A stretch of DNA of 64,000 nt from Benincasa hispida (GCF_009727055.1 NC_052349.1:42657364-42721363), one strand, 5' to 3'; positions 25,146 to 37,814 are shown, numbered from the stretch's first letter. Numbers and translations: made by a program. The notes: generated by a model not told the origin, from the sequence alone.

Positions 25146-25439
25146 AATGAAAATACTATGGTCCAGTTTGATAATAATTTGTTTTCTTTTAAATATTAAA
25201 TTTATAAATACTCATTTTATTTTTAAATTTCTTGTTTTGTTAACTACTTTTTACTAATATTTTTAAAATCAACTTGTTATTGTTTTTAGAATTTAGTTAA
25301 GAATTTGACTCTTTTATTTATAAATATGAAAACTATTATAAGAAATAAGTTTAATCTTTAACAAGGATCAAGTTAAAAAATATGGTGTATTTTCAAATTA
25401 TTGACAAAAATGGGGTATATGGGAAAGTATTTTTAAAAA

Positions 25440-25934
25440 TAGGTAGAAATGGAAAGTATTGACAAAAGTACAATAGGAAAATCGGGTACGGGGTACACAA
25501 TTAGCATTTAGGGGAATCATGTACAGGGTACACGATTAGAATTTAACTAGTAAGCACCACGTCGGTTGAGTTGGTTGACCGGTTGCATAGAGACTCGTGG
25601 ACGGGTCAAAAATTAACATAATCATGGACCGGGTCCACGATTTTTTTCTTTTTTTTTTTTAGAAAAATAGATTGACTAATTATTTTTTTTAATCAGAGAT
25701 GTACAACAATATTAAGACTTTAGGACCGGGTCCACAAATTCTTTCATTATTAAACTTAATTATATATTTGATTTACAATGAAAACATAATTATTTTGCAT
25801 TCATATTAAAAAAAAATGTCATGATACTAAAGAAGGTTTACAATTAGTTCTTTAATTTGAAAATAGAAGTTTACATGAAATTTAAAGACAACCCCCTGAC
25901 CTTTATCCCACATGGGGGTTGTCTTCGTGTGGCT
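25440..25934. other. 3' flank of the PMD relic
   Basis: No gene. It contains repeated GGGTACRGGGTACACRATTAG and GGACCGGGTCCAC words (25490-25730), which may be the terminal part of the MULE/PMD element. No matching inverted end was found near 44.4 kb. Confidence 0.35.
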
Positions 25935-26997
25935 CTAAATTAACTTCACCCTGCTATCATTGTCGTCTACGATGAATACGTCTTCAATCATGTCAGCAAC
26001 ATTGAGTCGTCTTGTTTGTTGAATAATACTTTCTATGTTGACACTGTTTGGTGACACATTGAACCCAACTCTGGTAAGTTGTGTTGTACTGAATATTGTT
26101 GTACATCTCCGATAAAATTATTCTGTACGATGAAAAAAATACATATTAAACAATATTCATATCATATATTTAGAAAATGTCTGATTTTAAATCTCTTACC
26201 ATGCAGTAATAGTAAGCGCCGTCAGGTTTGATAAATCGCCTTGTGATTGAATCTTACTAGGAAAAGTAGTCATATGATACAGCTGGCCCATTTTTTATTT
26301 CTCCCCGTGCACAACAATCATGTCGTCCATGCCAGTAGGATATATATTCCGCGTGAATTCGATGCCAATCTTGGCCGTGCTTACCTCTCAAATCAATCTG
26401 GTGTAGTGTTGGGAGCGTATAGGACAACAAAGGTATTGTTTGTTGTAGACCGAACTGTCTCAACACACGATATGGATGATGCCACTCTACTATACGGAAG
26501 CATATGAAAGGGCTAACGGTCAGCCAAATGTCATCACCATCACGACAGTAATCAGGTAGTGATGACCAAATATCTTGTATGTATGACGTCCAATTAATTT
26601 GAAAAAATAAAGAAGATAAGTATACATCCACAATGTTTTAAATATTCATTTATATATACATTTGTTACCTGACTGTGCATCAGTCTGTCAAATATTTTTC
26701 GGTATACTTGCAACATATTTGCTGACTGTTCAGAGGCAGCAAATACTCCACTCCATCTAAAATTATAAAAAATACAATTAATTTATATTCTTACATAAAA
26801 TGATAATGAAATAATACTTGACACTAAGTGGACGATGATCTGGGGCCTATAACTGGACTTATGGTGCTATAATTGGAAATCTATCATAAGCCTATACCTG
26901 TAGTAGTATCAGTGGCCCCACTATTTTTAATGCTTGTGCATTGGTAGCCCGACAAAGTTCTCTATAAAGCCATACAAGATAGGCACCACACCATAAG
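25935..26997 (-). pseudogene. PMD (MAIN-like) gene, C-terminal part
   Basis: The minus strand continues the PMD frame directly from the insertion junction: WCGAYLVWLYRELCRATNAQ, GPLILLQ, then APDHRPLS. A second exon follows (about 26765-26670, RWSGVFAASEQSANMLQVYR) and then a long exon with VEWHHPYRVLRQFGLQQTIP, LHQIDLRGK and HAEYISYWHGRHD. An exon ending PDGAYYYCM has a GTAAGAG donor near 26190. The last exon reads NVADMIEDVFIVDDND and stops at 25935. These are the signature blocks of the plant mobile domain (aminotransferase-like), found in MAIN, MAIL1 and PP7-long-form proteins. Several in-frame stops occur (for example at WAYDRF, IAP and after DYFS), so it is not functional. Confidence 0.7.
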
Positions 26998-27183
26998 TGT
27001 AAGAAATCGAATATGAGGATTTCCATGAGCAGTGGAAGTATCTTTCCAAATTACGATCGTATATGAACTTTACAATTGCAATCAAAAACAGAAACTAACG
27101 ATTATGCATAAAATAAAAATTATAGCATGCTTTACTACATATTAAAAGAAGACTCAACAAAGCATTGCAGACTCATCTTCAAG

Positions 27184-29399
27184 TGTTAGGATTGGTGTCC
27201 TAATTCTCCCAGAGTCTCGTTGTTTTGTAAAGATACATATTGTTCAATGAATAAATAAATGTTATTTAATTCTGGCATTTACTCATATCCAATAAACAAA
27301 GCTCTTTGGTTATCTTATATGAACTTAAGCATGTATATGTGATATACAAGTAGATCATGCCTTAAGTGATAACCTAAATTGGTTTGTAATATAAGGATTA
27401 AGGTGGGATACCTGATCTTGGTGACACTACGGATACGACCCGCTTTATAGAGGTTTGCAAGTGTTGTAAACTACTACAGATGGTAGATCCTGACCATTCA
27501 TGTGGAAACGCGGAGCAGGGGTGTCCTATACAAAGAGTTTGTATAAGACCTAGACCACGAGATGACTAGACTCTGTATATAACGCCGTTGATATTGGAGA
27601 CTTGCATCTCACCTAAATGACCATAGGTGACACGACCTGAATCTTGAGTGTTTTGGTAACTCCTGCTTTTGAGGGTGGTCTTTTGATTAGTATGGGTGAG
27701 AATGGCCAAATTTCCAACTCAATATGCCTACCTTTTTGGGGACTTGTCTTATCTGGGAGCTGGGAACTCAATCCACAAGATGGAATTCACTTCTTTCCCG
27801 AAGTAGGGATAAGTAGAGAGATTGCTCCCTTAAGGGCTGATTCTGGGACTTGAATATAGTGGCCACAGCTTCTCTTTGGAAGAGAAGATTTAGTCATAGT
27901 AGGACAATGACTTGTGTTCATTAGAGGGATCAGTGGTACTTAAGGAGACAGATGTAATTACAGGGGCATAACTGTTATTGGCCCAACTGTACTTACGAGC
28001 GATCTGTGAAGGGTTGTCGCACTGCTGATTGGTTAAGATGGACACATAATATATCTGTAGTAAGGAGAGTTCAGCTATCGGTCTTTAATGGAGTGCCTAG
28101 CAGTTAACGGATGGTGGATCCCGTGACTAAAGAGTTTAGTCAATTTTTCACGTACCGTTGGAGCTTCGAGCTACAGGACCATGAGGTCCCCTTGATAGCT
28201 TGGATTCTGTTGAGGATCAGTTCTTGGTGTTGATTTGAAATGTTTAAATTGACAAGAGGTATTTTGATTATATATGATATAATCGGTATGATGTATAAGA
28301 TACATCTAGTGGAGGATTGATGTAAATCAGATTTACATTAAGTACCATGGAATAGAAAAAGAACTATGGTTTATATGTTTCATGAGATGAAATATTAAAC
28401 TATAGATTATAAATATAGAATGATAAGTTGGTTATCATTTATATTTATAATAATATTAATTATTGGATAATTAATACTTTTTCTTTTAAATAACTAGATT
28501 AGGGGTGGTTATTGGATCATGGTAACCGTGAGTTAAAAGGAAAATGGTTTTCCTATTTTAAAAAAAAAGTTTTTACAAACATTTGAAAAGGTTTTTGAGT
28601 TTTCTCTCGCGAAAAAGAAACTCACGAAGTCATCAAGTAAATTCAGATTTACTAAACGACGGCTGGGCGAGCTAAACGATCGTGTAGGTGCGAGCTAAAC
28701 GATCGTGCAATATTTACTAAACGATCGCATAGCTTTGCTAGACGATCGCTGGCCCAAGGTAAACGATCGTGTAGAGTCTGTACGTGACAGGCCGAGCTAA
28801 ACGATAAAGCTAAACAATCGCATGGCTTTTGCTAGACAATCACATAGCTTTATCTAAACGATTGAGCATCGACCTATACGATAGGTCTCCACCATCTCCT
28901 ACTTGCCCAGTCGTGTACACAATTGTTGTTTCCTCCGTTTGTCTGTCTCATATCAAGTCCGAACAGAGCCCACCCTTTGGATTCTCACATCGAAAATTCC
29001 AAGGTAGCCTTGTTGGTGGTGTCAGACTCAACTTGACATCATCGAGGTTTTCTGGAGGCCGTTTGTGGTTATGAAGAGTCCGTTCGTGTTGCGGAGGAGT
29101 TCGTTGAGGACGAGCACGAAATTTTAGTGCAGTGTTCGTGCTGTGTTGCGGTCGTGTAGATTGAGCGCTCGTGGTTGCTATTGTTCGATCAGAGTCGCGT
29201 AACGGAGTGTGGAGACACATCTGCCATTGTTTGTGGAATTTGTTTCCCTCTGTACATTTGTTATTCATACTATAATTTCTGGAATTATTTGTATAACCAT
29301 TTTTTTGAAGTCGACTGTAAATAATTTGTTGATTTATGATTATAATTTAGAATAGTCTTGTTTCGCTGCTTATGGAAATCTCGTTTCCAATTTCCTTCA
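27184..29399 (+). mobile_element. Solo LTR A3, family A, inverted inside the A2 3' LTR
   Basis: 2216 bp from TGTTAGGATTGG to ...TTTCCTTCA, flanked by a perfect 5-bp duplication TCAAG (27179-27183 and 29400-29404). It has no internal region, so it is the product of LTR-LTR recombination after insertion. It is in the opposite orientation to the host LTR, so 27184-29399 and 29405-31398 form long inverted arms, about 80-90% alike by eye. A cluster of TAAACGATCG motifs lies at 28650-28870. The CDS-like frames inside it are shadows. Confidence 0.9.
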
Positions 29400-30650
29400 T
29401 CAAGTTCCTTGATCACGAACGCTCGATCACAGCAACACAGTAACAAATGAACGTTCGTTCAACATGACTGCTACACTGCACAAACACCACGCACTCTGAT
29501 TAAGCGATCGCCAACGTCACAAACACCCCGAACTCCATGAACGGCCTCTACAGAACCTCGACAATGTCGAGTTGAGTATGAAAACACCAAGAAGGTTACC
29601 TTAGTATTCTCGATGTGAAAATCCAGAGGGTGGACTCTATGTGGACTTGGTTAGAGGCAGAAAACAGGAGGAACCACAATCGTTTAAACGATTGAGCAAG
29701 TGGGAGATGGAACAACCTATCGTTTAGGTCGATGCCCAATCGTTTAGGAAAAACTATGCGATTGTCTAGCAAAAGCTATGTGGTCGTTTAGCTCATTGTC
29801 TAGCTGAGTCTCTATCGTGTAAGAACACTCCATGATCATTTAGCTAACTCCAAGCTGTCGCTTAGTAAATCTAATTTACTTGACAACTATCCATGAGAAG
29901 TTTCTGAGATTGGAAAATCTCAAATCTACAATTTTCTTTTCTTTATCTTTTATTCCTTACTAAAATTAAGAAAACATTTTTCCTTTTATCTCACAGCTAC
30001 CATGAAACCACCAATAACTTCTCACTCAATTGGTTATTAAAGAAAAATAGATAATTATCCAATAATTAATATTATTATAAATATAAAAGATAACTAACTT
30101 ACCATAATATATTTATAACCTATACTTTTAATATTTCATCTCATGAAACATATAAACCATAGCTCTTTTTCTATTCCATGGAACTTAATGTAAATCTTAT
30201 TTACATTATTCCTCCATTTGATGTATCTCATACACCATACCGATCATATCATATACAATCGAATTACCTCTTGTCAATTGAACATTTCAAATCAACACCA
30301 AGAACTGATCCTCGACTTAAATCCATTAAGCTACCAAGGGGACCTTATGGATCTATAGCTCGAAGCTCCAACGGTATGTGAATAACTGACTAAACTCTTT
30401 AGTCATGGGATCCACCATCCGTTAACTACCAGGCACTCCACTAAAGACCGACAACTAAACTCTCCTTACCACAGATATATTATGTGTCCATGTTAACCAA
30501 TCAACAGTGCGACAACAACCCTTCACAGTTCACTCGTAAGTACAACTCGGCCAATAACCGTTATGCCATTGTAGTTACATCTAACTCCTTAAGTACCACT
30601 GAATCCCTCTAATGAACATAAGTCATAGTCCTACTATGACTGAGTCCTCT

Positions 30651-30747
30651 NNNNNNNNNNNNNNNNNNNNNNNNNNNNNNNNNNNNNNNNNNNNNNNNNN
30701 NNNNNNNNNNNNNNNNNNNNNNNNNNNNNNNNNNNNNNNNNNNNNNN
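30651..30747. other. Assembly gap, 97 N
   Basis: The gap lies between GAGTCCTCT and TTAAGGGAGCAATC. In the other A2 LTR (about 39227-39282) the same anchors are separated by only about 48 bases, so the true missing piece is probably shorter than 97. Confidence 0.95.
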
Positions 30748-31398
30748 TTAAGGGAGCAATCTCTCTACTTACCCTTGCTTTGGGGAAGGGAGTGAATTCC
30801 ATCTTGTGTAATTGAGTTCCCAGCTCCCAAATCAGACAAGTCTCCAAAAGGTAGGCATGTTGAGTTGGCAATCTGGCCACTTTCACCCATATTAATCAAA
30901 GGACCGCCCTCAAAGGCAGAAGATCCTAAAACACTCAGGATTGAGGTTATGTCACCTATGGTCGTTTAAGTGAGATATAAGTCTCCAGTATCAACAATAT
31001 TATATATAGAGTCTAGTCATCTCATGGTTCGGTCTTATACAAACTCTTTGTATAGGTTACCCCCACTTGCATGTCTCCATATGAATGACGAGGATCTACC
31101 ATTTGTAATAGTTTACAACACTTGCAAACCTCTTCAAAGTAGGCCATATCCGTAGTGTCACTAGGATCAGGTATCCCATCTTAATCCTTATACTACAGAC
31201 CTATTTAGGTTATCACTTAAGGCATGATCCACTTGTATATCACATATACATGCTTAAGTTTACATAAGATAACCATGGAGCTTTGTTTATTGGATATGAG
31301 TAAATGTCAGAATGAAATAACAGTTATTTTATTCATAAAACAAGGTGTATAATTACAAACAACGAGACTCTGGGAGAATTAGGACACCAATCCCAATA

Positions 31399-31412
31399 AC
31401 TCCCATTTATCC
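31399..31412 (-). other. Polypurine tract of A2
   Basis: The minus strand reads GATAAATGGGAGT immediately before the 3' LTR. This is the expected position and composition for the plus-strand primer. Confidence 0.65.
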
Positions 31413-31800
31413 TCATGCCTTGAGAGACTAATGTACAATACAATATAAAATATGTACAATATACAATAAACTAAGGCATGCCCCAGTATCATCTCCCGCT
31501 TGCCCTAGACAAGGTGCTGCATGTCTCGTAGACCCAGACTCTCCAGGTGACCCTCAAACACTTTAGTCGTGAGAGCGTTTGTAAAGGGATCAACAATGTT
31601 ATGCTCCGACGTGATCTCCGTGACTATCACATCACCGCAATGCACAATCTCCCTGATCAAGTGGTATTTCCGCTCTATATGCTTACCTTGACAATGACTC
31701 CGAGGCTCTTTTTAATTTGTCACTGCGCCGCTGTTATCATAATAAAGAGTGATAGACAAATCCATATTTGGAACAACTTCCAAATCTGAAAGGAATTTCC

Positions 31801-32196
31801 TTAGCGAAATAGCCTCCTTAGCGCTTCACAAGCTACTACGTATTCGGCTTCCATAGTGCAGTCCATGATGCATCTTTGTTTGATGATTCGCCACACTACA
31901 GCCCCTCCATTCAGAGTGAACTTTGAGCCCGATGTCGACTTGCGAGAATCTCTATCGATCTGAATGTCAGAGTTTGTGTATCCTGTAAGGATCAGATCCT
32001 TATCTCCATACACGAGCATGTAGTTTTTCGTTCTCCAAAGATAGTTACAGATCGTCTTGACCGTCGTCCAGTGATCAAATCCTGGATTGGACTGATTTCG
32101 ATTGAAAATCCCGACTGCATACCAAATGTCAGGTCTAGTACATAATATTGCATACATTAAGCTTCCTACTGCTGAAGCATAAGGTATCCGTCTCAA
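31801..32196 (-). pseudogene. Copia RNase H domain (A2)
   Basis: The open stretch begins IPYASAVGSLMYAILCTRPD, the conserved junction between RT and RNase H of Copia pol. It continues with GYTNSDIQIDRDSRKSTSG (usually GYTDSDWAGD..RKSTSG), AVVWRIIKQ and MEAEYVVACEA. The first catalytic Asp of GYTDSD is Asn here, while EAEY is kept. The C-terminal end is lost shortly after. The domain would degrade the RNA strand of the RNA-DNA hybrid. It is the last part of the A2 polyprotein, 0.4 kb from the 3' LTR. Confidence 0.85.
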
Positions 32197-32298
32197 TCCT
32201 CAACCTCTTGAGGTGTCTTAGGACATTGATCCTTAGACAAAATGCTTCCATGCCTAAAAGGTAATAAACCCCTCTTGGAATCCTGCATTTTGTACCTG

Positions 32299-32493
32299 AT
32301 CAACGTTTGATCGATGTACGATGTATGAGATAGGGCTATCAACGTTTGATCGATGTACGATGTATGAGATAGGGCTATCAACGTTTGATCGATGTACGAT
32401 GTATGAGATAGGGCTATCAACGTTTGATCGATGTACGATGTATGAGATAGGGCTATCAACGTTTGATCGATGTACGATGTATGAGATAGGGCT
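32299..32493 (-). repeat. 5 x 39-bp in-frame tandem repeat in Copia pol
   Basis: Five perfect 39-bp units start at 32299, 32338, 32377, 32416 and 32455. On the minus strand each unit encodes 13 residues (SHTSYIDQTLIAL in circular order), in the pol frame, just before MQDSKRGLLPFRHG. Normal Copia pol has one such segment here (LSQ.AYI.KIL..F.M). The array is thus a local amplification of a coding segment between RT and RNase H. Confidence 0.95.
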
Positions 32494-32540
32494 AACCATT
32501 TTTTCTTGCGATCCTGAATGATTTGGATCCCTAGAACGAA

Positions 32541-33060
32541 CTATGCCTTACCTAAATCTTTCATTTGGAATTGTGCAGCTAGCCATTTCTTAATGTCAGT
32601 CAGATACCCTACATCATTCCCATTGAGTAGAATATCATCCATATACAGTACTAGGAAAGCTACTGAGTTATTGATGATTTTCTTGTAGACACAAGGCTCA
32701 TCAACGTTCTGAACAAAGCCAAACGACTTAACCGCAGTGTCAAATCTAATGTTCCATGATAGAGATGCTTGTTTCAACCCATAAATGGACCTGCTAAGCT
32801 TGCAAACTTTTTGCTCTTGATCTAGAACTATGAAACCCTTTGGTTGAGTCATATAGATTGTCTCCTCAAGATTATCATTAAGAAAGGAAATCTTGACGTC
32901 CATTTTCCATATTTCATAATCATAAAATGTGGCTATGAACAAGAGTATTCGGATAGACTTGAGCATGACAACAGGTGAGAAAGTTTCCTCATAGTCAACT
33001 CCCTCGACCTGGGTATAACCCTTTGCCACGAGTCGAGTCTTAAAGGTTTGCACCTTTCCA
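32541..33060 (-). pseudogene. Copia reverse transcriptase (A2)
   Basis: A 170-residue open stretch contains KTRLVAKGYTQVEGVDYEET, FSPVV, KMDVKISFLNDNLEETIYM (usually MDVKTAFLNG.L.E.IYM), SIYGLKQASLSWN and the catalytic YMDDILL. The YMDD core is intact. It would copy the element RNA into DNA. Upstream, 33060-33450 holds the linker (SGRVMNPLDHYMGL) with stops, and downstream lies the 39-bp array, so the polyprotein is not continuous. Codon content is typical of decayed plant Copia. Confidence 0.9.
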
Positions 33061-33708
33061 TCTACACCTCTCTTTCACTTATAGATCCACTTACCCAATA
33101 GGTCTTACCCCATCAGGCGGATCAAAAAGCTCCCAGATGTTATTGAAGTACATAGACTCCATTTTCTGGTTCATGGCCTTAACCTATTCATCCTTGTCAA
33201 CATCCTCCATTACTTTCTTCAAAGACAGCGGATCCTCGACCTCATCATTCGAAATGATATTTTGGGCTTCAGTCAAACCCATGTAGTGATCCAGTGGGTT
33301 CATAACCCTCCCACTATGTCGAGGCAATCTCAACTCTTGAGCTGGTTTACTAGATGTTCCGACCTCAACAACTCTTGTTGATCTATCGACCTGTTCAACA
33401 ACTCTTGTTGAACCCTCAGTAATCTCAGTCTCACTAGAAATCTTACGCAAAACGAGCTTACTTCATGGCTTATGATCCTGGATGTGGTCTTCTTCTAAGA
33501 AGATAGCATTCGTAGAAATAAACACTTTGCTTTCACTCGGATCATAGAAGTATCCACCTCTCATTTCCTTGAGGTAGCTTACAAAGAGGCAAACCTTCGA
33601 ACGTGGTTCAAACTTCTTTAGGTTAGTCATTAGCACATGTGCTGGACAACCTTAAATCTGAAATGGCGTAAACTACCTTTACGGCCTCTCCACAACTCAA
33701 AAGGTGTT

Positions 33709-34675
33709 TCAAAAACACTTTTTGAGGGAACGTTGTTCAGGATATAGCATGCAGTCTCCATTAAACCCAAAACGAGTCTGGAAGATGAGCTTACTCATCA
33801 TAGACCGAACCATGTCCAACAAGGTTCTATTTCTCCTTTCTGATACACCATTCTGCTGAGGTGTACCAGGGGCCGAGAGTTGGGACGTAATCCCATGTTC
33901 TATCATATAGTTCTGGAATTGGAGGTCCATATACACTCCAACACGATCAGATCGTAGTGTTTTTATCTTCTTACCTAACAAGTTTTCAACTTCAACCTTA
34001 TACTCCTTGAACTTGTCAAGGGTTTCAAACTTACGTTGCATTAGGTAGAGATACCCGTATCTTGAATAATCATCTATGAAAAAGATGAAATATTCATACC
34101 CACCTTGAGCTCTAACATCCATCGGACCACAAAGGTCTGAATGTACAAGCTCCAAGGCTTCATTGGCTCTGTAACCTTTTCTAGTAAAAGGTCGTTTAGT
34201 CATCTTGCCTTCGAGGCTTGATTCACACATTGGAGAAGTTTTCTTCTAAACTCTTTAGAAGTCCATTTTTCACCAATTTCTCAATCCTATTGAGGTTGAT
34301 GTGACCTAATCTACGATGCCAAAGATGGGCACTTTCCTTTGGAGAAACCTTTGGTCTTTTAGCTATTGTTACTATATTGAATATTTCAGTGTTAAACAAG
34401 ACTTTTATGACTAACGGCCTTAGTACATATAAGTTAATTTCCATTGAATCATAACCAATCTCCATTCCATTCTTGAAAATAAACACTTTATTCTCAGAAA
34501 AGAAGACGGTATACCTTTGTTTAATGAGACAAGAAATCGAGATTAAGTTCCTCTTAATATGAGGAACTACAAAAACATTATCCAGTAACAAAAAACGTTT
34601 CTTGTCAACAAATAACTTTAACCTGCCTACAGCAATAGATGAAATAACCTCACTAGTACCGACTCGTAGAGTCAT
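33709..34675 (-). pseudogene. Copia GAG-pre-integrase and integrase (A2)
   Basis: Two overlapping open frames. The first (34675-34223) ends in the zinc-binding pre-integrase region, HLWHRRLGHINLNRIEKLVK. The second (34230-33709) has the catalytic core: LVHSDLCGPM with the first Asp, FIDDYSRYGY, LRSDRVGVYMDLQF with the second Asp region (the usual GG.F(D/T) context is altered), and GITSQLSAPGTPQQNGVSER with the Glu-region signature. The pre-integrase and core are joined by a frameshift near 34225. Integrase would insert the cDNA and make 5-bp duplications. Confidence 0.85.
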
Positions 34676-34689
34676 TTCTCCCTGTGGAA

Positions 34690-35175
34690 ATGTTTGCTAG
34701 GTACTGAATCCTTAGTAAGAGGAACTAACTGGTTGGTAGCACCCAAATCTAAGATCTAGGCAGAATCATCATTCTCTACCAAATACGTCTCCATGACCAA
34801 TAAATTAGATTTACTGTCTTTCCTCCTCTTTTGGAGAGTAGTGGGATCAATGTCACAACAATTGACACTATTGGTTTCATCATCAATCCCTTTGTGCTCG
34901 ACAAGTAAGAACTGACATTCAAACATATCTTGCAACGAGTCCATGATGTCGCGTGCAATGACCATGTTCTCAAACCTTTTGGCCAAAACATCAGGTATGT
35001 TAGCCAAAATGTGAAGTCGAGCCAATGAATTAGCCTTCATCCACACCTCATATGCATTTTGAATACTTCACAGTGCATCAAGGGTTGGGACATGAGAACA
35101 CTCCTCAACCATGACAAATTCGAGGTCGTTTACCATGAAATACGTTTCACACGATTCTTTCCAATCTATGTAATT
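34690..35175 (-). pseudogene. Copia gag remnant and protease start (A2)
   Basis: The minus strand reads WKESCETYFMVNDLEF, a stop, then EVWMKANSLARLHILANIPD and ARDIMDSLQDMFECQ, the Copia gag (UBN2-like) core. It then jumps to LVMETYLVENDDSA, a stop, and ILDLGATNQ, the protease start. The gag C-terminus with its CCHC knuckle is missing, so there is an internal deletion. The protease motif DSGA is DLGA and the Trp before ILD is a stop, so no active protease is possible. Confidence 0.75.
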
Positions 35176-37800
35176 GGTTATATGAAAAGCACTAAATGGA
35201 AATACTAACGAGTTGCTGAAATAAAAATACATTGATCTACATTAGGTTTTAAGCAAATACCCCTTGTAAAATGAACAACATCCAATAAGGTTCTAGCAAA
35301 ACTAATATGAACCCCGTGTGACATCTAGTTTCGCAATGACACTTCAAAGGTTTAGGACAAAAATTGCCCAAGGAAGGTCAATTATCCCTCCTCTGAATTG
35401 AGAAGATCTCAACCAGTCATTAATACTAGAACAATTCTTGCTTCTATAACGACTAGCCATCATTGATTTGGTCAAGAGATCATTAACTTACTTAACAATC
35501 TCTTGTAAGTGTGATCTACCATTTTAAGCCCTAGAGACCCACCCCAAGCAGTCAATCCGAAGAGAAAAAATCTGATTGGGTCAAAACCTAAAGCGACCCT
35601 ATACATTTCTTAAGTTAACCTTGATCTTGACCAATTGCACGAAACCCATTCGAATGGGGACGCTCCCAGGGCATCACGAGGGAGTATAGAATGATCTCAC
35701 GGTGTGAACCAATGACAGAGATCATAGGACCTGTTGACACACACCCTTCACCTACTAACTATAAACACTCTCTCCGTCTACCTTAATATTGACTCATGCA
35801 AATATCATTCGAAGGGGGATGCTTCTAGGGCACCACGAGACCAAGCATGAATCTCACGATGTGAACATACAGGGAGAAACGTGAGTGGAATCATAGACAT
35901 ATCAGATACATCTCTTCCTCCCACTGAGTACTTTTAACCTAGGGTTTAGTTAACTTAGAAAAAACACGACTAAGGATTTTAACTAAGTGACTTTTAGGTT
36001 TGCCCAAGAGTAGCTTTACCTTGGATAGTTAAACAACTTTTTGATCATCATCCATTAAACTCTTTAACAGAGTCTTTGATCAATTGTCGCATGCTTGTAG
36101 AAAATCTACATAATTCACCTTTCCAGGTAGGTTCCTAGGCAGGGGTGTTCCGTTTCCATCAACTTAAGAACCCTATCCTAGATAGAACCCACTTTAGACA
36201 AAAGGTCCCTTATACATAGATTTAAAACAAATTTAATCTTTTATGCCAACCAATTTAATCCTATTAAACCTTGTAAAAGATTAATCTAGGTTACTAAACT
36301 CTTTAGAACCATTTGAACTTAAGTCTATCTCAATCCAATTTTAAAACCTTTTTTTTAAAAAAAACTTGAGTTCACCCTAAGTTAGCATGCAACTCTTTCT
36401 TATTGATTTTAGGTCTAATTTCCTTTATAATACTTATAAACGGAAACAACAACCAAAATTTAAAGTTAATACATGCAAGGCATTCATAACGATTATAAAC
36501 ATCGTAAGTGTCATGCTCAATGCATTGTTCATTCATTGCTACTTCTTTTATATAACGCTTATACAAAATAGCAATGAAACAAGCATAATATGTTTCCATT
36601 CACCCTTAGACTATAACACTTATAATAAAAGGATGATGCATGATAATGCTCACTGCATGCAAAATATAACTCTTATATTTCATGATGCATGTGCATGCTT
36701 TTACGTAATTTCTTCATGCAATATTATAACATTTATAATACATGATGCATGAACAATTGCACAACCTAAGGTGGGTTTTTAAACTATATGTCAAACAGTT
36801 TTCCATATAAATACCATACATCACATGTATAATAAACAAATGTTGATGAACTGGGTAAAATTGCCTCAAATCCACAAAAAATAAAGCTAACTATTACAAA
36901 ACCAAGGAGTCTCCGGTTCAAACAGGCGAATCAGGTCTTGAACCGTCCGGGTGAAGCAACGCGTCTCCAACCATCATGCACCAAACTCCCCGCGATCGTC
37001 TACACGAAAGAACAAACAATTTGCTTTATCATTTACCAACGCTCCAAGAGTTAAACGATCGTTTAGCAATGATTGTGTACCTTTTACTAAGCGATGAAGG
37101 TATGCGATCGTCTAGCGTGCTCTACAAAAGCTAGCCTTATACAATCGTCTAAACGACTACGATGTGGCAAAGCACCATCGCCTAAACGATCGCTTAGCGA
37201 GCGCGATCGTGTAGGTAGTAACTAAGTGATGAAGCAAGCTAACTACACGATCGTCTAGCATGTGCCTTTTACTAAACGATGAGCATCAAATGCTCCCAAT
37301 ACGATCGTCTACCTCCAACGTCTACACAATCGGGCAACCAAGCTACGCGATAGAGTAAACGATTTACCCTATCGTTTAGTATTAGCTAAACGATCGTTTA
37401 GTAAATACTACACGATCGTATAGAAAAATCTACACGATCGCTTAGATAATTCCCAACAATCGTTTACCTTAGGCTTCACGATACGACCAACTCTTGGTTT
37501 TCTTCCTCGTTGAGACCGCATCTCCATGCTTCAAAACTTCATCACGAACGACTCAACTGGCTCAAACTCTTTGAATTACTGACTCGATTGCATGTTAATT
37601 ATGCCCAAAAACACAAGGGCCCTTACAAATTAACACGTTGTAATGTAAAGAAAGCTTTAAACAAAGGCAATTAAACTCGTAAACATTCATCAACTCCATC
37701 CACAAATGCACTTAAAAATTAAATACAAATGCAGAAAACCCACCACAACTGTAAAAGAAGTTCAAAACAGAATTGAAATTTGAAATATCAAAACAACCTG
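35176..37800 (-). other. Copia A2 leader, no gene
   Basis: A 2.6-kb leader between PBS and gag. It holds two roughly 165-bp modules at 35613-35890 and an AT-rich part with ATAACACTTATAAT words (36420-36760). It also holds a dense cluster of about a dozen ACGATCGTNTAG motifs at 36995-37470, often in facing pairs such as CTAAACGATCGTTTAG. Open frames at 36387-36752 and 36372-36599 overlap on opposite strands and have no motif. Confidence 0.6.
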
Positions 37801-37812
37801 GCTCTGATACCA
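37801..37812 (-). other. Primer-binding site, tRNA-iMet type (A2)
   Basis: The minus strand reads TGGTATCAGAGC, 2 bases inside the 5' LTR boundary. Confidence 0.9.
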
Positions 37813-37814
37813 AT

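Larger units (their letters stand above)
26998..31398 (-). repeat. 3' LTR of A2, interrupted by solo LTR A3
   Basis: The two parts are 26998-27183 and 29405-31398. They match 37815-39925 without loss when A3 and one TCAAG copy are removed. The LTR end here reads CAATA where the other LTR has CAACA. It contains the assembly gap at 30651-30747. Confidence 0.85.

Noticed and set aside
26247..26507. 86-residue plus-strand frame
   Set aside because: Antisense shadow of the PMD exon at 26257-26631 (minus).
28829..29268. Frames in both directions at the end of solo LTR A3
   Set aside because: Within an LTR, not conserved in the sister LTRs, no motif.
32321..32521. Repetitive plus-strand frame MYEIGLSTFDRCT x 5
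   Set aside because: It is the antisense of the 39-bp repeat inside Copia pol, open only because the unit length is divisible by three.
36372..36752. Overlapping opposite-strand frames of 75 and 121 residues
   Set aside because: AT-rich Copia leader. The A1 copy of the same region is not open.
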